Shown here in pieces: positions 1 through 14,257 of a stretch of DNA of 64,000 nucleotides. Source of the stretch: Microglena sp. YARC (lineage: Eukaryota > Chlorophyta > Chlorophyceae > Chlamydomonadales > Chlamydomonadaceae). Each line of letters opens with the position of its first letter. Position 1 is the first letter of the stretch. The notes beneath the pieces were generated by a model that saw only the letters and a list, made by a program, of their open reading frames with translations, did no database searches and had not been told where the DNA came from. Location of the stretch: the NCBI GenBank assembly GCA_022414725.1, contig CM039467.1, positions 15,680,128 through 15,744,127 on the forward strand, written 5' to 3'. The position numbers and the translations under genes were made by a program.

Positions 1-258
1 TTAATATAATTTGTTTTTAATATAATTTGTATTTAACATAATTTTAAATTATATTGTGGACCGTATACTCCGAGGGGTGGGGGTGGGGTGGGAATGGGGG
101 GCAGGAAGACAGATTTTTTTGCCGCAGCATCAAAACGGTGTGAGTTGGAATTGTGGAAGTTTCAGAAAACAGGCGGGGATTTTTTCATCGGATCTTGAGG
201 ATAAGCTCTATTAAAAGCGATGATGAGGTGCAGGAGCTTATTCCAGCCAGCCACCTAC
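1..258 (-). other. Intron or 3' flank of the WD40 gene
   Basis: AT-rich start, a short G-rich stretch near 75-100, then ordinary sequence. The donor of the exon ending at 259 reads GTAGGTGG here, so this is intron. No further WD40 exon is visible; one more blade would be expected to the left of the window. Confidence 0.5.
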
Positions 259-399
259 CGGAGTCATGAATCCACGCGACTGGAAAGTTGGAAGGTCATA
301 GAGACGTACAGCATCCTCATTCGAGTACACCAGCATCACCACGGGAGCTCCTTGGGCATCTAACGTTCCTTGCATGGTGATGATCCCAGGTCGAGGTCC
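259..399 (-). CDS. WD40 gene exon 9 (penultimate WD blade)
   Basis: Forty-seven codons, phase 0 at both ends, acceptor CACACACAG and donor GTAGGT. It encodes GAPVVMLVYSNEDAVRLYDL followed by PTFQSRGFMTP. This matches the plant ZFWD segment in which a blade ends in SVRLYDLPSF. The preceding exon ends in Arg-Arg-Arg and joins directly to Gly-Pro-Arg-Pro-Gly. The terminal blade seen in relatives is not in the window. Confidence 0.9.
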
Positions 400-3300
400 C
401 TGTGTGTGGAAAGTGAGAGCGTGTTTGTCTGCTTTCATGCTGTTTACAAAATAAAGTAAACACAAATGTTTAGTTGGTGTTGGTGCTTGAGGTGTGTTTG
501 TCTGCATTCATGTACACCAGCAACACCACGGGGGCTCATAGGGTGTCCAACGTTCCATGCATGACGACAATCCCAAAGTGAGCGCTTGTCATGGTTTGTA
601 TTAAAAAGAAGTATTTTATTGTATTTGTATGTTCTTATACTTTTGCTCCTTATGTTATTGCACGGGTGCTCCTTGGGCGTGGTAGTTCAGAACCTCTTAT
701 ATTAATATCGCTTTTGTCATTGGTGGTGTTTAGGGTGATTGGCTTGTTGTTATTGGTACTGGTGGTGGTGCTGGTGTTGGTACTGGTGGTGCTGGTGTTG
801 TTGTCGGTGTTGGTGCTGGTGTTGGTATTGGTGGTAGTAGTGTTGGTACTGGTGTTGGTGCTGTTGTTGTTGTTGTTGCTGTTGTTGTTGTTGTTGTTGT
901 TGTTGTTGATGGTGGTGCTATTGTTGGTACTGGTGGTGCTGTTGATGTTGTTGTTGGTGGTGCTGTTGTCTTTGTTGGTACTGTTGTTATTGTTACGGTG
1001 CTAGCACGAGGTCCCTGGGAGGTGGAAGTTCAGTACCTCAAATTCATATCGCTTTTGTCATTGGTGGTGTTTAGGGTGGTTGGCTTGTTGTTATTGGTAC
1101 TGGTGGTGGTGCTGGTGGTGGTACTGGTGGTGCTGTTGTTGTTGATGTTGTTGGTGGTGCTGTTGGTGGTACTGGTGGTGCTGGTGGGATTGTTGGTGGT
1201 GGCGCTGTTGTTGGTACTGGTGTTGGTGCTGGTGTTGGTACTGGTGGTGCTGTTGTTCGTATTGTTCGTGCTGGTGTTGGTACTGGTGGTGCTGTTGTTG
1301 GTATTGTTGGTGCTGGTGGTGCTGTTGTTGATGGTGGTGGTGATGGTGTTGGTACTGGTGGTGGTGCTGGTGGTAGTACTGCTGGTGCTGGCGTTGTTGT
1401 TGTTGGTGGTGCTGCTGTTGTTGTTGTTGTTGTTGTTGATGATGGTGGTGGTGCTGTTGTTTGCACTGGTGGTGCTGGTGGTGTTGTTGTTGGTGCTGGT
1501 GTTGTTGATGTTGTTGATGGTGGTGGTGCTGTTGTTGGCACTGGTGGTGCTGGTGGTGTTGTTGGTGGTGCTGGTGTTGTTGATGTTGTTGAAGGTGGTG
1601 GTGCTGTTGTTGGCACTGGTGGTGCTGGTGGTGTTGTTGTTGGTGCTGGTGTTGTTGATGTTGTTGATGGTGGTGGTGCTGTTGTTGGCACTGGTGGTGC
1701 TGGTGGTGTTGTTGGTGGTGCTGGTGTTGTTGATGTTGTTGAAGGTGGTGGTGCTGTTGTTGGCACTGGTGGTGCTGGTGGTGTTGTTGGTGGTGCTGGT
1801 GTTGTTGATGTTGTTGATGGTGGTGGTGCTGTTGTTGGCACTGGTGGTGCTGGTGGTGTTGTTGGTGGTGCTGGTGTTGTTGATGTTGTTGAAGGTGGTG
1901 GTGCTGTTGTTGGCACTGGTGGTGCTGGTGGTGTTGGTGGTGGTGCTGGTGTTGTTGATGTTGTTGATGGTGGTGGTGCTGTTGTTGGCACTGGTGGTGC
2001 TGGTGGTGTTGTTGGTGGTGCTGGTGTTGTTGATGTTGTTGAAGGTGGTGGTGCCGTTGTTGGTACTGGTGGTGGTGCTGTTGTTGGCACTGGTGGTGGT
2101 GGTGTTGCTGGTGTTGGTATTGCTGTTATTGTTGTTGTTGTTGTGGTTGCTGCTGTTTTGTGACGGTGGTAGTACGAGGTTCCTGGGAGGTGGAAGTTCA
2201 GTGGCGACGCATCATCAAAGGCAAAAGGGGGATGGGCCACAGCAAATACTATCATAGCAATAGCAGGTGCGAATAGCACTATTGCAAATGCCATCATTAC
2301 GAATAGCACCATTGCAAATGCCATCATTACGAATAGCACCATTGCAAATGCCATCATTACGAATAGCACCATTGCAAATGCCATCATTACGAATAGCACC
2401 ATTGCAAATGCCATCATTACGAATAGTACCATTGCAAATACCATTACCATCATTACGAATAGCACCATTGTAATTGCCGTCATTACGAATAGCACCATTG
2501 CAAATACCATTACCATCATTACGAATAGCACCATTGTAAATGCCATCATTACGAATAGTACCATTGCAAATACCATTGCCAACATTACGAATACCACCAC
2601 TGCAAATACCATTGCCATCATTACGATTACCACCATTGCAAATACCATTGCCATCATTACGAATAGCACCATTGTAATTGCCGTCATTACGAATAGCACC
2701 ATTGCAAATGCCATCATTACGAATAGCACCATTGCAAATGCCATCATTACGAAAAGCACCATTGCAAATGCCATCATTACGAATAGTACCACTGCAAATA
2801 CCATTGCCATCATTACGAATAGCACCATTGTAATTGCCATTATTACAAATAGCACCATTGCAAATACCATTACCATCATTACAAATAGCACCATTGTAAA
2901 TGCCATCATTACGAATAGTACCATTGCAAATACCATTGCCATCATTACGAATACCACCATTGCAAATACCATCATTAAAAAAGCAGTTGCGAAATAGTAA
3001 GCTGGGTTTGTCTTTTCGCATTTCCACCCATCTCACACTCACCCTCCGCCTCTGCTGCTGGTCTCCCTCCCCATCCTTGTCGAAGCAGAACTCTGGCTCG
3101 GTCTTGAGGACTGCCCCAGGTGCAGGGGTGTCCAGAATCTGCCACACCTTGACTTTTCCATCAAAAGATGCCGAAAGAACATAGCTCTGCAAGCATGTGA
3201 CAGGTTGGAATTTAAAAAAACAATTTATACATATAAATTATATGTATGGTTGGACATATATATATATACAAAATGTCCATCTCAAGATGCCGAAAGAACA

Positions 3301-6300
3301 TAGCTCTGCAAGCATGTGGTCAACTGGAATTTAAAACCTCAATTTACAGCCAATCTATATACATAAAAATGCCTATCCAGGGACATCAAAAGAGCATAGC
3401 TATGCAAGCATGTGATGAATTGGAATTAAAAATGTCATTTTTATATGTCCAACCGGAGGCGCCGAGAGTGCCTAGTTCTGCAAGCATGTGATCAATTGGA
3501 ATTTAAAACCCAATTTACAGCCAATGCATGTACATAAAATGTGTATCAAGAGATGCCGGAATAACATAGCTCTGCAAGCATGTGTTAATTGGAATTTATA
3601 ATCCCATTTTTTAAATGCCCAACCAGAGACGCTGAAAGAAAATTGCGTTGCAAGCAGGTGATCGGTTGAAATTAAAAACCCTATTCACAGCCATTTAATG
3701 TACATAAATGTGTATCCAGAGTCGCCGAAAGAACATACTTCTGCAAGCATGTGATCGATTGGAATTTAAAACCCCAATTTATATTCATAACAAAATGTGT
3801 ATTCAGAGATGCCGAAAGAACATAGCTCTGCAAGCATGTGATGGGTTGGAATTATAAACCCCAATTTATAGCCAATTTATGTACATACAAATGTTTATCC
3901 AAGGACGCCGAAAGAGCATAGCTCTGCAAGCATGTGATCATTTGGAATTTTAACCCCCAATTTACAGCCAATTAACAAACACAAAAATGTCTATCCAGGG
4001 ACGCCGAAAGAGCATAGCTCTACTATCATGTGAAGTTGTGGTGCTATTATTCCTATTATAGGAATGAACTGGACAAAACGATTCCACGAGAACTCGTACT
4101 TCGTAACTTGAAATCGAGACTTTTTGCCTGAAAATCCGAGTATCCTCGACAATTTTGATCGACGGAACCAAAAAGTACCAAACGTTTGTCCAGTTCATTC
4201 CCTGAATTGCTATAAGCATATTTCAATAGCTGTAAAGCAATGCATACAAGTAATCCATGTGTGGGTGTTTGTTTGTTTGTATGTGTGTATGCGTGTGTGT
4301 ACGCGTGTATGTGTGTGTATGCGTGCATGTTTGGGTTTATGGGTGTATGTATATGTGCGTGTATGTGTGTGTGTGTATGTGTGCATGTGTATGTGTGTAT
4401 GTGTGTATGTGCGTGTGTGTATTCGTGTATGTGTGCGTATGCGTGTAAGTGTGTGAGCTACATGGGTATATAGAGGCTGAAGGGATTTGCCAACCCAGAT
4501 TTATTAAGAATACTGTAACCAAACATAATCAGGATGGCCTTGCATCCCATATCCCGCCATCAACCACAACACCACAACGCATGTAACAAACTTACATCCT
4601 ATACCAAGAGCATCCCACCACAACATCACAAGCATGTAACAAACTTACATCCCATACTAAGAGCATCACAACACCACAACACCACACGCATGTAACAAAC
4701 TTACATCCCATACCAAGAGCATCACAACACCACAACATCACACGCATGTAACCAACTTACATCCCATACTAAGAGCATCACAACACCACAACATCACACG
4801 CATGTAACCAACTTACATCCCATACTAAGAGCATCACAACACCACAACATCACACGCATGTAACAAACTTACATCCCATACTAAGAGCATCACAACACCA
4901 CAACATCACACGCATGTAACAAACTTACATCCCATACTAAGAGCATCACAACACCACAACATCACACGCATGTAACAAACTTACATCTCAAACTAAGAGC
5001 ATCACAACACCACAACATCACACGCATGTAACAAACTTACATCCCATACTAAGAGCATCACAACACCACAACATCACACGCATGTAACAAACTTACATCT
5101 CAAACTAAGAGCATCACAACACCACAACATCACACGCATGTAACCAACTTACATCCCATACTAAGAGCATCACAACACCACAACATCACACGCATGTAAC
5201 CAACTTACATCTACTAAGAGCATCACAACACCACAACATCACACGCATGTAACCAACTTACATCCCATACTAAGAGCATCACAACACCACAACATCACAC
5301 GCATGTAACCAACTTACATCCCATACTAAGAGCATCACAACACCACAACATCACACGCATGTAAAACTTACATCCCATACTAAGAGCATCACAACACCAC
5401 AACATCACACGCATGTAACAAACTTACATCCCATACTAAGAGCATCACAACACCACAACATCACACGCATGTAACCAACTTACATCCATACTAAGAGCAT
5501 CACAACACCACAACATCACACGCATGTAACAAACTTACATCCCATACTAAGAGCATCACAACACCACAACATCACACGCATGTAACAAACTTACATCCCA
5601 TACTAAGAGCATCACAACACCACAACATCACACGCATGTAACCAACTTACATCCCATACTAAGAGCATCACAACACCACAACATCACACGCATGTAACAA
5701 ACTTACATCATACTAAGAGCATCACAACACCACAACATCACACGCATGTAACAACTTACATCCCATACTAAGAGCATCACAACACCACAACATCACACGC
5801 ATGTAACAAACTTACATCCCATACTAAGAGCATCACAACACCACAACATCACACGCATGTAACCAACTTACATCCCATACTAAGAGCATCACAACACCAC
5901 AACATCACACGCATGTAACAACTTACATCCCATACTAAGAGCATCACAACACCACAGCATGCATGTAACAAACTTACATCCCATACCAAGAGCATCACAA
6001 CACCACAACATCACACGCATGTAACAAACTTACATCCCATAATAAGAGCATCACAACACCACACGCATGTAACAAACTTGCATCTCAAACTAAGAGCATC
6101 ACAACACCACAACATCACACGCACGTAACAAACTTACATCTCAAACTAAGAGCATCACAACACCACAACATCACACGCATGTAACAAACTTACATCCCAT
6201 ACTAAGAGCATCACAACACCACAACATCACACGCATGTAACCAACTTACATCCCATACTAAGAGCATCACAACACCACAGCATCACACGCATGTAACAAA

Positions 6301-9300
6301 CGTACATCCCATACTAAGAGCATCACAACATCGAGCGCATGTAACAAACTTACATCCCATACCAAGAGCATCACACCACAACATCGAAAGCATGTAACAA
6401 ACTTACATCCCATACCAAGAGCATCACACCGCAACATCGAAAGCATGTAACAAACTTACATCCCATACCAAGAGCAGCACACCACAACATCGAACGCATG
6501 TAACAAACTTACATCCCATACCAAGAGCAGCACACCACAACATCGAACGCATGTAACAAACTTACATCCCATACCAAGAGCAGCACACCACAACATTGAA
6601 AGCATGTAACAAACTTACATCCCATACCAAGAGCAGCACAACATCAAGCGCATGTAACAAACTTACATCCCATACCAAGAGCAGCACACCACAACATCGA
6701 ACGCATGTAACAAACTTACATCCCATACCAAGAGCAGCACAACATCACAACGCATGTAACCAACTTACATCCCATACTAAGAGCTGCATAATTGGCTCCT
6801 TGGTCCGGTTGTCTCCATTTGAGTCCAAGCTCTGTACCACCTGACCAGAGCCTAGATCCCAGACCTGCATACCGTAGACAAGTATGTACGAATGAATAAG
6901 ATAATTTATATATATATATATTTATTATCCGAGTTATTATCTATATTATTATTATCTCTTATTATATATATTATTATTATCATTTAGATTTATGCTACAT
7001 AAATCTATGGATATAGATTTATGTAGCATCTTTGCATAGGCCTACGCATTTGGATTTGCATTTGCATCCTGTGTGTGTTTTGTTACCTTAACCTGTCTTA
7101 GGTCTTAGGCTAAAGGGACCTGTCCAACCTTGTGTATGTTGTTACAGTCCAGGAAAAGCCTAATAGGCTAAAGGGACTTGCCCAACCATGATATCAGAAG
7201 GGGCTGAAACAAGCCTAGATCCCAGACCTGCATACCGTAGGCAAGTATGTCTGAATGTGTGTATGTTTCATCTTTTCACAGGTCTAAGCATTTGAATTTG
7301 CATTTGCATCATGTGTGTGTTTTGTTACCTTTCTTCCTGTGGTATCATTTTGATGTATGTTGCTACAGTCCAGGGAAAGCCAAATAGGCTTAAAGGACTT
7401 GCCCAACCTTGTGTAAGTTGTAACAGTCGAGGGAAAACAGCTGATTGCCTACTCACCCACACCCACACACCCACACATCCTTGCAGGTACTGTCCTAGCC
7501 TGTGGGAACAAGGCTGTGCAGCTGATGATATAGGTCAGTACATGTATGTATGTTGTTACAGTCCAGGGAAAGCCAAATAGGCTGAGGGGACTTGCCCAAC
7601 CATGATATCAGAAGGGGCTGAAACGAAACAAAAACTGATGAACTGACCCCTGCCTACCTGTGTATTTTGTTAAACTACAGGGGCAGCCAAATAGGCTGAA
7701 GGGACTTGCCCAACCATGATATCAGAAGGGGCTTGAAAGAAAAAACACTGATGAATTGAGCCCCAAACAATTGTTCTAGCTACGGTGGCCTGAGTTTGTG
7801 CAACAGTGATAATTTAATTTTACGACAAGACAAGACATACAATAAGCTATATGTATATAGGGATTGGCATTTCATATGTATGTATGTTAAGTCTAGGGGT
7901 AGGCCACATAGGCTAAAGGGACTTGCGCAACCGTATAGAAAGGGCTTAAAAAGAACAAGCACTGGTCATATGCTATTGGCCAAAGGTGAGTATGATATCA
8001 TATGATACCAAACAACTTGCATCATATGATATTGTATTTAAATGGGTACTTTAGCCTAGTCAGACTGCCGGCATCATATGATATTGTATTTAAATGGGTA
8101 CTTTAGCCTAGTCAGACTGCCGGCATCATATGATATTGTATTTAAATGGGTACTTTAGCCTAGTCAGACTGCCGGCATCATATGATTTCATACTGCCGTT
8201 CCCTATATATGTACAAGTATGTACGTGTGATATACAGACAACTATGTACACGTGCTTTACTAACTACTGCGTACATGTGCTGTACATACAACTATGTACA
8301 CGTGCTTTACATACTACTGCGTACATGTGCTGTACATACACTGTGTACATGTGCTGTACATACAACTATGTACATGTGCTATACATACAACTGTGTACAT
8401 GTGCTGTACATACAACTATGTACATGTGCTATACATACAACTGTGTACATGTGCTGTGCATACAACTATGTACATGTGCTATACATACAACTGTATACAT
8501 GTGCTGTACATACAACTATGTACATGTGCTATACATACAACTGTGTACATGTGCTGTACATACAACTATGTACATGTGCTTTACATACTACTGCGTACAT
8601 GTGATGTACATACACTGTGTACATGTGCTGTACATACAACTATGTACATGTGCTATACATACAACTGTGTTCATGTGCTCGCCCTGACCTTGATGAATTC
8701 TTTCCCATCAGCAGAAAACATGAAGTTTCCTCTTATCTAATAATTATGGTTTTATGATGATGCTGATCTTTGCTGATGATACAATTTCCCTGGTGCCTTA
8801 CTGGACTCCAAACGTGACCGTACGATGAACATACAACTACGTGAGTGTGTGAGCGTGGTCCTGCCTTGATGATTCCTTTCTTGTTAGCAGGAAACATTGA
8901 GCTTCCTCGTATATAATCATTATAGTTTTATGATGATGCTGATGATTTAATTTCCCTGGTGCCCTAGTGGACTCCAAATGTGACCGCAGGATGAATATAC
9001 AACTACGTGAGCGTGTCAGTGTGGCCCTACCTTCATGATTCCTTATGAAACCCTAAACCCTAAACCACAGCGTGGCCCTACCTTGATGATTCCTTATAAA
9101 ACCATAATCCCTAAACCCCAGCGTAGCCCTACCTTGATGATTCCTTATAAAACCCTAATCCCTAAAGCCCAGCGCAGCCCTACCTTGATGATTCCTTATG
9201 AAACCCTAATCCCTAAAGCCCAGCGTGGCCCTACCTTGATGATTCCTTATGAAACCCTAATCCCTAAAGCCCAGCGTGGCCCTACCTTGATGATTCCTTA

Positions 9301-12300
9301 TGAAACCCTACACCCTAAAGCCCAGCGTGGCCCTACCTTGATGATTCCTTATGAAACCCTACACCCTAAAGCCCAGCGTGGCCCTACCTTGATGGTTCCT
9401 TATGAAACCCTACACCCTAAAGCCCAGCGTGGCCCTACCTTGATGATTCCTTATGAAACCCTACACCCTAAAGCCCAGCGTGGCCCTACCTTGATGATTC
9501 CTTATGAAACCCTAAACCCTAAAGCCCAGCGAGGCCCTACCTTGATGATTCCTTTCCTGTCGGCGGAAAACATGAAGTTTCCTCCTATTAAATAAGTATG
9601 GTTTGCTGCTGCTGCTTCTGCTGCTGATAATGATGATGATAACCTTTTCCTGGCGCTCTACTGGACTCCAAATGTGACCGTTCGATGATCATACAACTAC
9701 GTGAGTGTGTGAGCGTGCTCCTACCTTGATGATTCCTTTCCTGTCAGCAGAAAACATGAAGTTTCCTCCTATCTGGAGAGCATGCACTGGAGCATCGTGT
9801 CCCCCATCGTCCTTGGTGATGATGGCCTATAGCAGTTGTGGAGGTGAGTTAGGCATTACGGGGGTGTGATGTGTGTACGGGTGTGTATGTGTATGTTTGT
9901 GTGGTGATGATGGCCTATGGGGGTTGTGGAGGTGAGTTAGGCATTTTGGGGTGTGATGTGTGTATGGGGTGTGTATGGGGTGTGTATGGGGTGTGATGTG
10001 TGTACAGGTGTGTACGTGTGTGTATGTGGTGATGATGGCCAATAGCGGTTGTGGAGGAAAGCATGTTTGGGTAGCGGTTGTGGAGGAAAGAATGTATGGG
10101 GTGTGTAGGAGGTGCGCATGTGTATGTGGTGATGATGGTATATAGCGGTTGCGGAGGAAAGCAGGTTTGGGTACGGGCTTTGTGGAGTTCAGGGGGGGAC
10201 TCTTGGGAACAATGGTTTTGGGATCCCACAAGGCATACGTTGGTGCATTCCACATTTGTGGCATCTCATCTGGCATATGTTGGTGCATCTCACATTACTG
10301 GCATCCCACATTTCCGGCATAAGTTGGTGTGTCTCACATTTCTGGCATCTCACCTGTGACATATAGATAGCTGCTTGTGCATTGAAGCTCCACACACCAA
10401 TTGTGTTGTCAGCACCAGCACTAGAACAAGCCCATCACCTAGATGTATAGAGGTATGCACACAAGTTTCCATACGCTATGCAACCAGATTCCTGGCATAA
10501 GTTGGTGCATCCCACCAGGCATAAGCTGGTGCATCCCACATTTCTGGCATCTCACCTGTGACATAAAGATAGCTGCTTGAGCATTGAAGCTCCACACACC
10601 ATTTGTGCTGTCAGCACCAGCACCAGCACCAGCACCACACAGCACCAGCACCAGCTCCACACAACATTTGTGCTGTCAGCACCAGCACCAGCACCACACA
10701 GCACCAGCACCAGCTCCACACACCATTTGTGCTGTCAGCACCAGCACCAGCACCAGCACCACACAGCACCAGCACCAGCTCCACACACCATTTGTGCTGT
10801 CAGCACCAGCACCAGCACCACACAGCACCAGCACCACACAGCACCAGCATCAGCACCAGCTCCACACACCATTTGTGCTGTCAGCACCAGCACTAGAACA
10901 AGCCCATCACCTAGATGTATGGAGGTATGCACACAAGTTTCCATACACTATGCACCTAGATTCCTGGCATAAGTTGGTGCATCCCACATTTCAGGCATCT
11001 TACCTGTGACATAAAGATAGACGCTTGTGCATTGAAGCTCCACACACGAATTGTGTTGTCAGCTCCGGCACTGAAGAGAGCGCCTGAGGCAGTGACCATG
11101 GTCATGACTTCACCCTGGGGTGAATGAATAACTGATTAGTTGATGAGTTAGTTAGTTGGTTAGTTGATTAGTTGGTGAATATCAGTGCAAGCATGCCAAA
11201 GGCAGTGACCATGGTCATGACTTCACCCTGAGGTGAATGAATAACTGATTAGTTGGTGAGTTGGTTAGTTGGTTAGTTGGTGAATATCAGTGCAAGCATG
11301 CCAAAGGCAGTGACCATGGTCATGACTTCACCCTGAGGTGAATGAATAACTGATTAGTTGGTGAGTTGGTTAGTTGGTTAGTTGGTGAATATCAGTGCAA
11401 GCATGCCAAAGGCAGTGACCATGGTCATGACTTCACCCTGAGGTGAATGTATAACTGATTAGTTGGTGAGTTGGTTAGTTGGTGATTTGGTTAGTTGGTG
11501 AATATCAGTGCATGCAAGCCGAAAGGTAGTGACCATGGTCATTATTTCACCCTGAGATGAAGAATGAGATGGTGAATGAATGAACAACTGATTCGTTGTG
11601 TAGTTGGTGTGCTGGTGAATATCTGTGCATGAATGCCGAAAGGTAGTGAACAAGGTCATGATTTCACCCCGAGGTGAAGAATGAGGCGGTGAATGAATGA
11701 ATAACTGATTAGTTGTGTAGTTGGTGTGCTGGTGAATATCTGTGCATGAATGCCGAAAGGTAGTGACCATGGTCATGATTTCACCCTGAGGTGAATGAAT
11801 AACTGATTAGTTGGTTAGTTGGTTAGTTGGTGAATATCAGTGCAATCATGCTGAAAGGTAGTGACCATGGTCATGCTTTCACCCTAAGGTGAATGAATAA
11901 CTGATTAGTTGGTGAATATCTGTGCATGAATGCCGACAGGTAGTGTTCATGGTAATGATTTCACCCTGAGGTGAAGAATGAGGCGGTGAGAGGATAACTG
12001 ATTAGATGTGTAGTTGGTTAGTTGGTGAATATCAGTGCATGCATGCGGGAAGGTAGTGACCATGGAAACAATTTCAACCTGAAATAGAGGGCAACGTTTT
12101 GGTGAATAGTTGGTGAATATCTGTGCATGCAAGCCAGAAGGTAGTGACCATGGACACCATTTCACCCTGAAATCAAGGGCAACGTTTTGGTGAATAGTTG
12201 GTGAATATCTGTGCATGCAAGCCAGAAGGTAGTGACCATGGACACCATTTCAACCTGAAATAGAGGGCAACGTTTTGGTGCATATCTGATTAGTTGATTA

Positions 12301-13347
12301 GTTCTTTAGCTGTTAAGTTGGTGAATATCAGTGCATGCATGTGGACAGGTAGTGAACATGGACATAATTTCAACCTGAGGTGAAGAATGAGGTGGTGAAT
12401 GAATGACTGGTTAGTTGTTTATATGGTGTGTTGGTGAACAGCTGGTTAGTTGGCTAGTTGGTTAGTTGGTGAATATCTGCGCATGCATGCCGAAAGGTAG
12501 TGGCCATGGTAAGGATATTGCCCTGAGATGAAGAACAACGAAGTAGTGGATAACTGGTAAGTTGTGGTTGGCCCCAATGCAAGCAAACGGAAGGGGGGAT
12601 ACTGCTTATATCAACGATTCATCTCCCTGTGCGCCGTCTGATGTGTTTATGTCACATTTCTTGCTGGTTGGTTGGCCCCAGTGCAAGCAAACGGAAGGGG
12701 GGATACTGCTTATGTCAACAGTTCATCTCCCTGTGCGCCGTCTGATGTGTTAATGTGTCACATTTCTCGCTGGTTGGTTGGCCCCAGTGCAAGCAAACGG
12801 GCTGGCCCCCTCAAGTCTCGTCATAATTACTACTATTTATATATTTCACTGGTGAGTTGCGGTTGGCTCCAGTGCATCAGTAGAATACAGTCTGGCGGTA
12901 GCGGAACTCCCGCACAAAGCAAAGCACCTGATTCGACATTTGATGAGTTGTCCAACAGAGATCTTCCAGCTATTAGCAGAGAGTCCAGCTCAACTCTAAC
13001 CCCACACCCAAATACACCCACCCTGTGCCCAGGAAGCTCCCGCAGCCATGTCCCAGATCTATATGATGCCCTCACTTGTTCCCCCCCACCCCCACCCCTC
13101 CCCTAAATACACCCACCCTGTGCCCAGGAAGCTCCAGGAAGTTGGTGGCTAGCTCCAGTGGACATGTCCCAGATCTTCATAATGCCGTCTCCTACTTTCC
13201 GCATTCATACAAACAGGTATCCTCCAGATATGAGCGTAGAGTCCAGCTCAACTCTAACCCCACGGCTAAATACACCCACCCTGTGCCCAGGAAGCTCCAG
13301 TGGGCATGCCCCAGATCTTTATGATGCCCTGACTTGTTCCCCCCCCC

Positions 13348-13395
<48 letters not shown>

Positions 13396-13593
13396 CCCCC
13401 TAACTACACCCACCTTGTGCCCAGGAAGTTGGTGGCTAGCTCCAGTGGGCATGCCCCAGATCTGTATGATGCCCTCACTTCTCCCCCCCCCACCCCCCCC
13501 CCCCCCCCTAAATACACCCACCTTGTGCCCAGGAAGTTGGTGGCTAGCTCCAGTGGGCATGCCCCAGATCTTTATGATGCCTCACTTGTTCCC

Positions 13594-13624
<31 letters not shown>

Positions 13625-13845
13625 ACCCTAAATGCACCCACCTTGTGCCCAGGAAGTTGGTGGCTAGCTCCAGTGGGCATGCCCCAGATCTGTATGATGC
13701 CCTCACTTCTCCCCCCCCCCCCCCCCCCCCCTCCCCCTAAATACACCCACCTTGTGACCAGGAAGTTGGTGGCTAGCTCCAGTGGACATGCCCCAGATCT
13801 TTATGATGCCCTCACTTGTTCCCCCCCCCCCCCACACACACACAC

Positions 13846-13880
<35 letters not shown>

Positions 13881-14209
13881 TACACCCACCTTGTGCCCAG
13901 GAAGTTGGTGGCTAGCTCCAGTGGGCATGCCCCAGATCTTTATGATGCCTTCACTTCTTCCCCCCCCCCCCCCCCCCTCCCCCTAAATACACCCACCTTG
14001 TGCCCAGGAAGTTGGTGGCTAGCTCCAGTGGACATGTCCCAGATCTTTATGATGCCCTCATTTGCTTTCCGCATGCCTACGAACAGGTATCCTCCAGCTA
14101 TGAGCAGAGAGTCCACCTCACCGCCGATGTCCACACTGCTAGTACACTGTATTTGTGAGTCATGTTTAGTTTAGGTGAGTACACTGCATGTGTGTGGTTG
14201 TGCATATTT

Positions 14210-14257
<48 letters not shown>

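Noticed and set aside
1071..2975. Very long Thr/Pro/Ala-rich and Met/Phe/Val-rich open frames
   Set aside because: They follow the 75-bp and 30-bp repeat units, exist in several frames and both strands, and lie in a spliced intron.
4556..6768. CRISPR-like regular array
   Set aside because: Units are contiguous with no unique spacers, and they contain the exon 7 donor; the host is eukaryotic.
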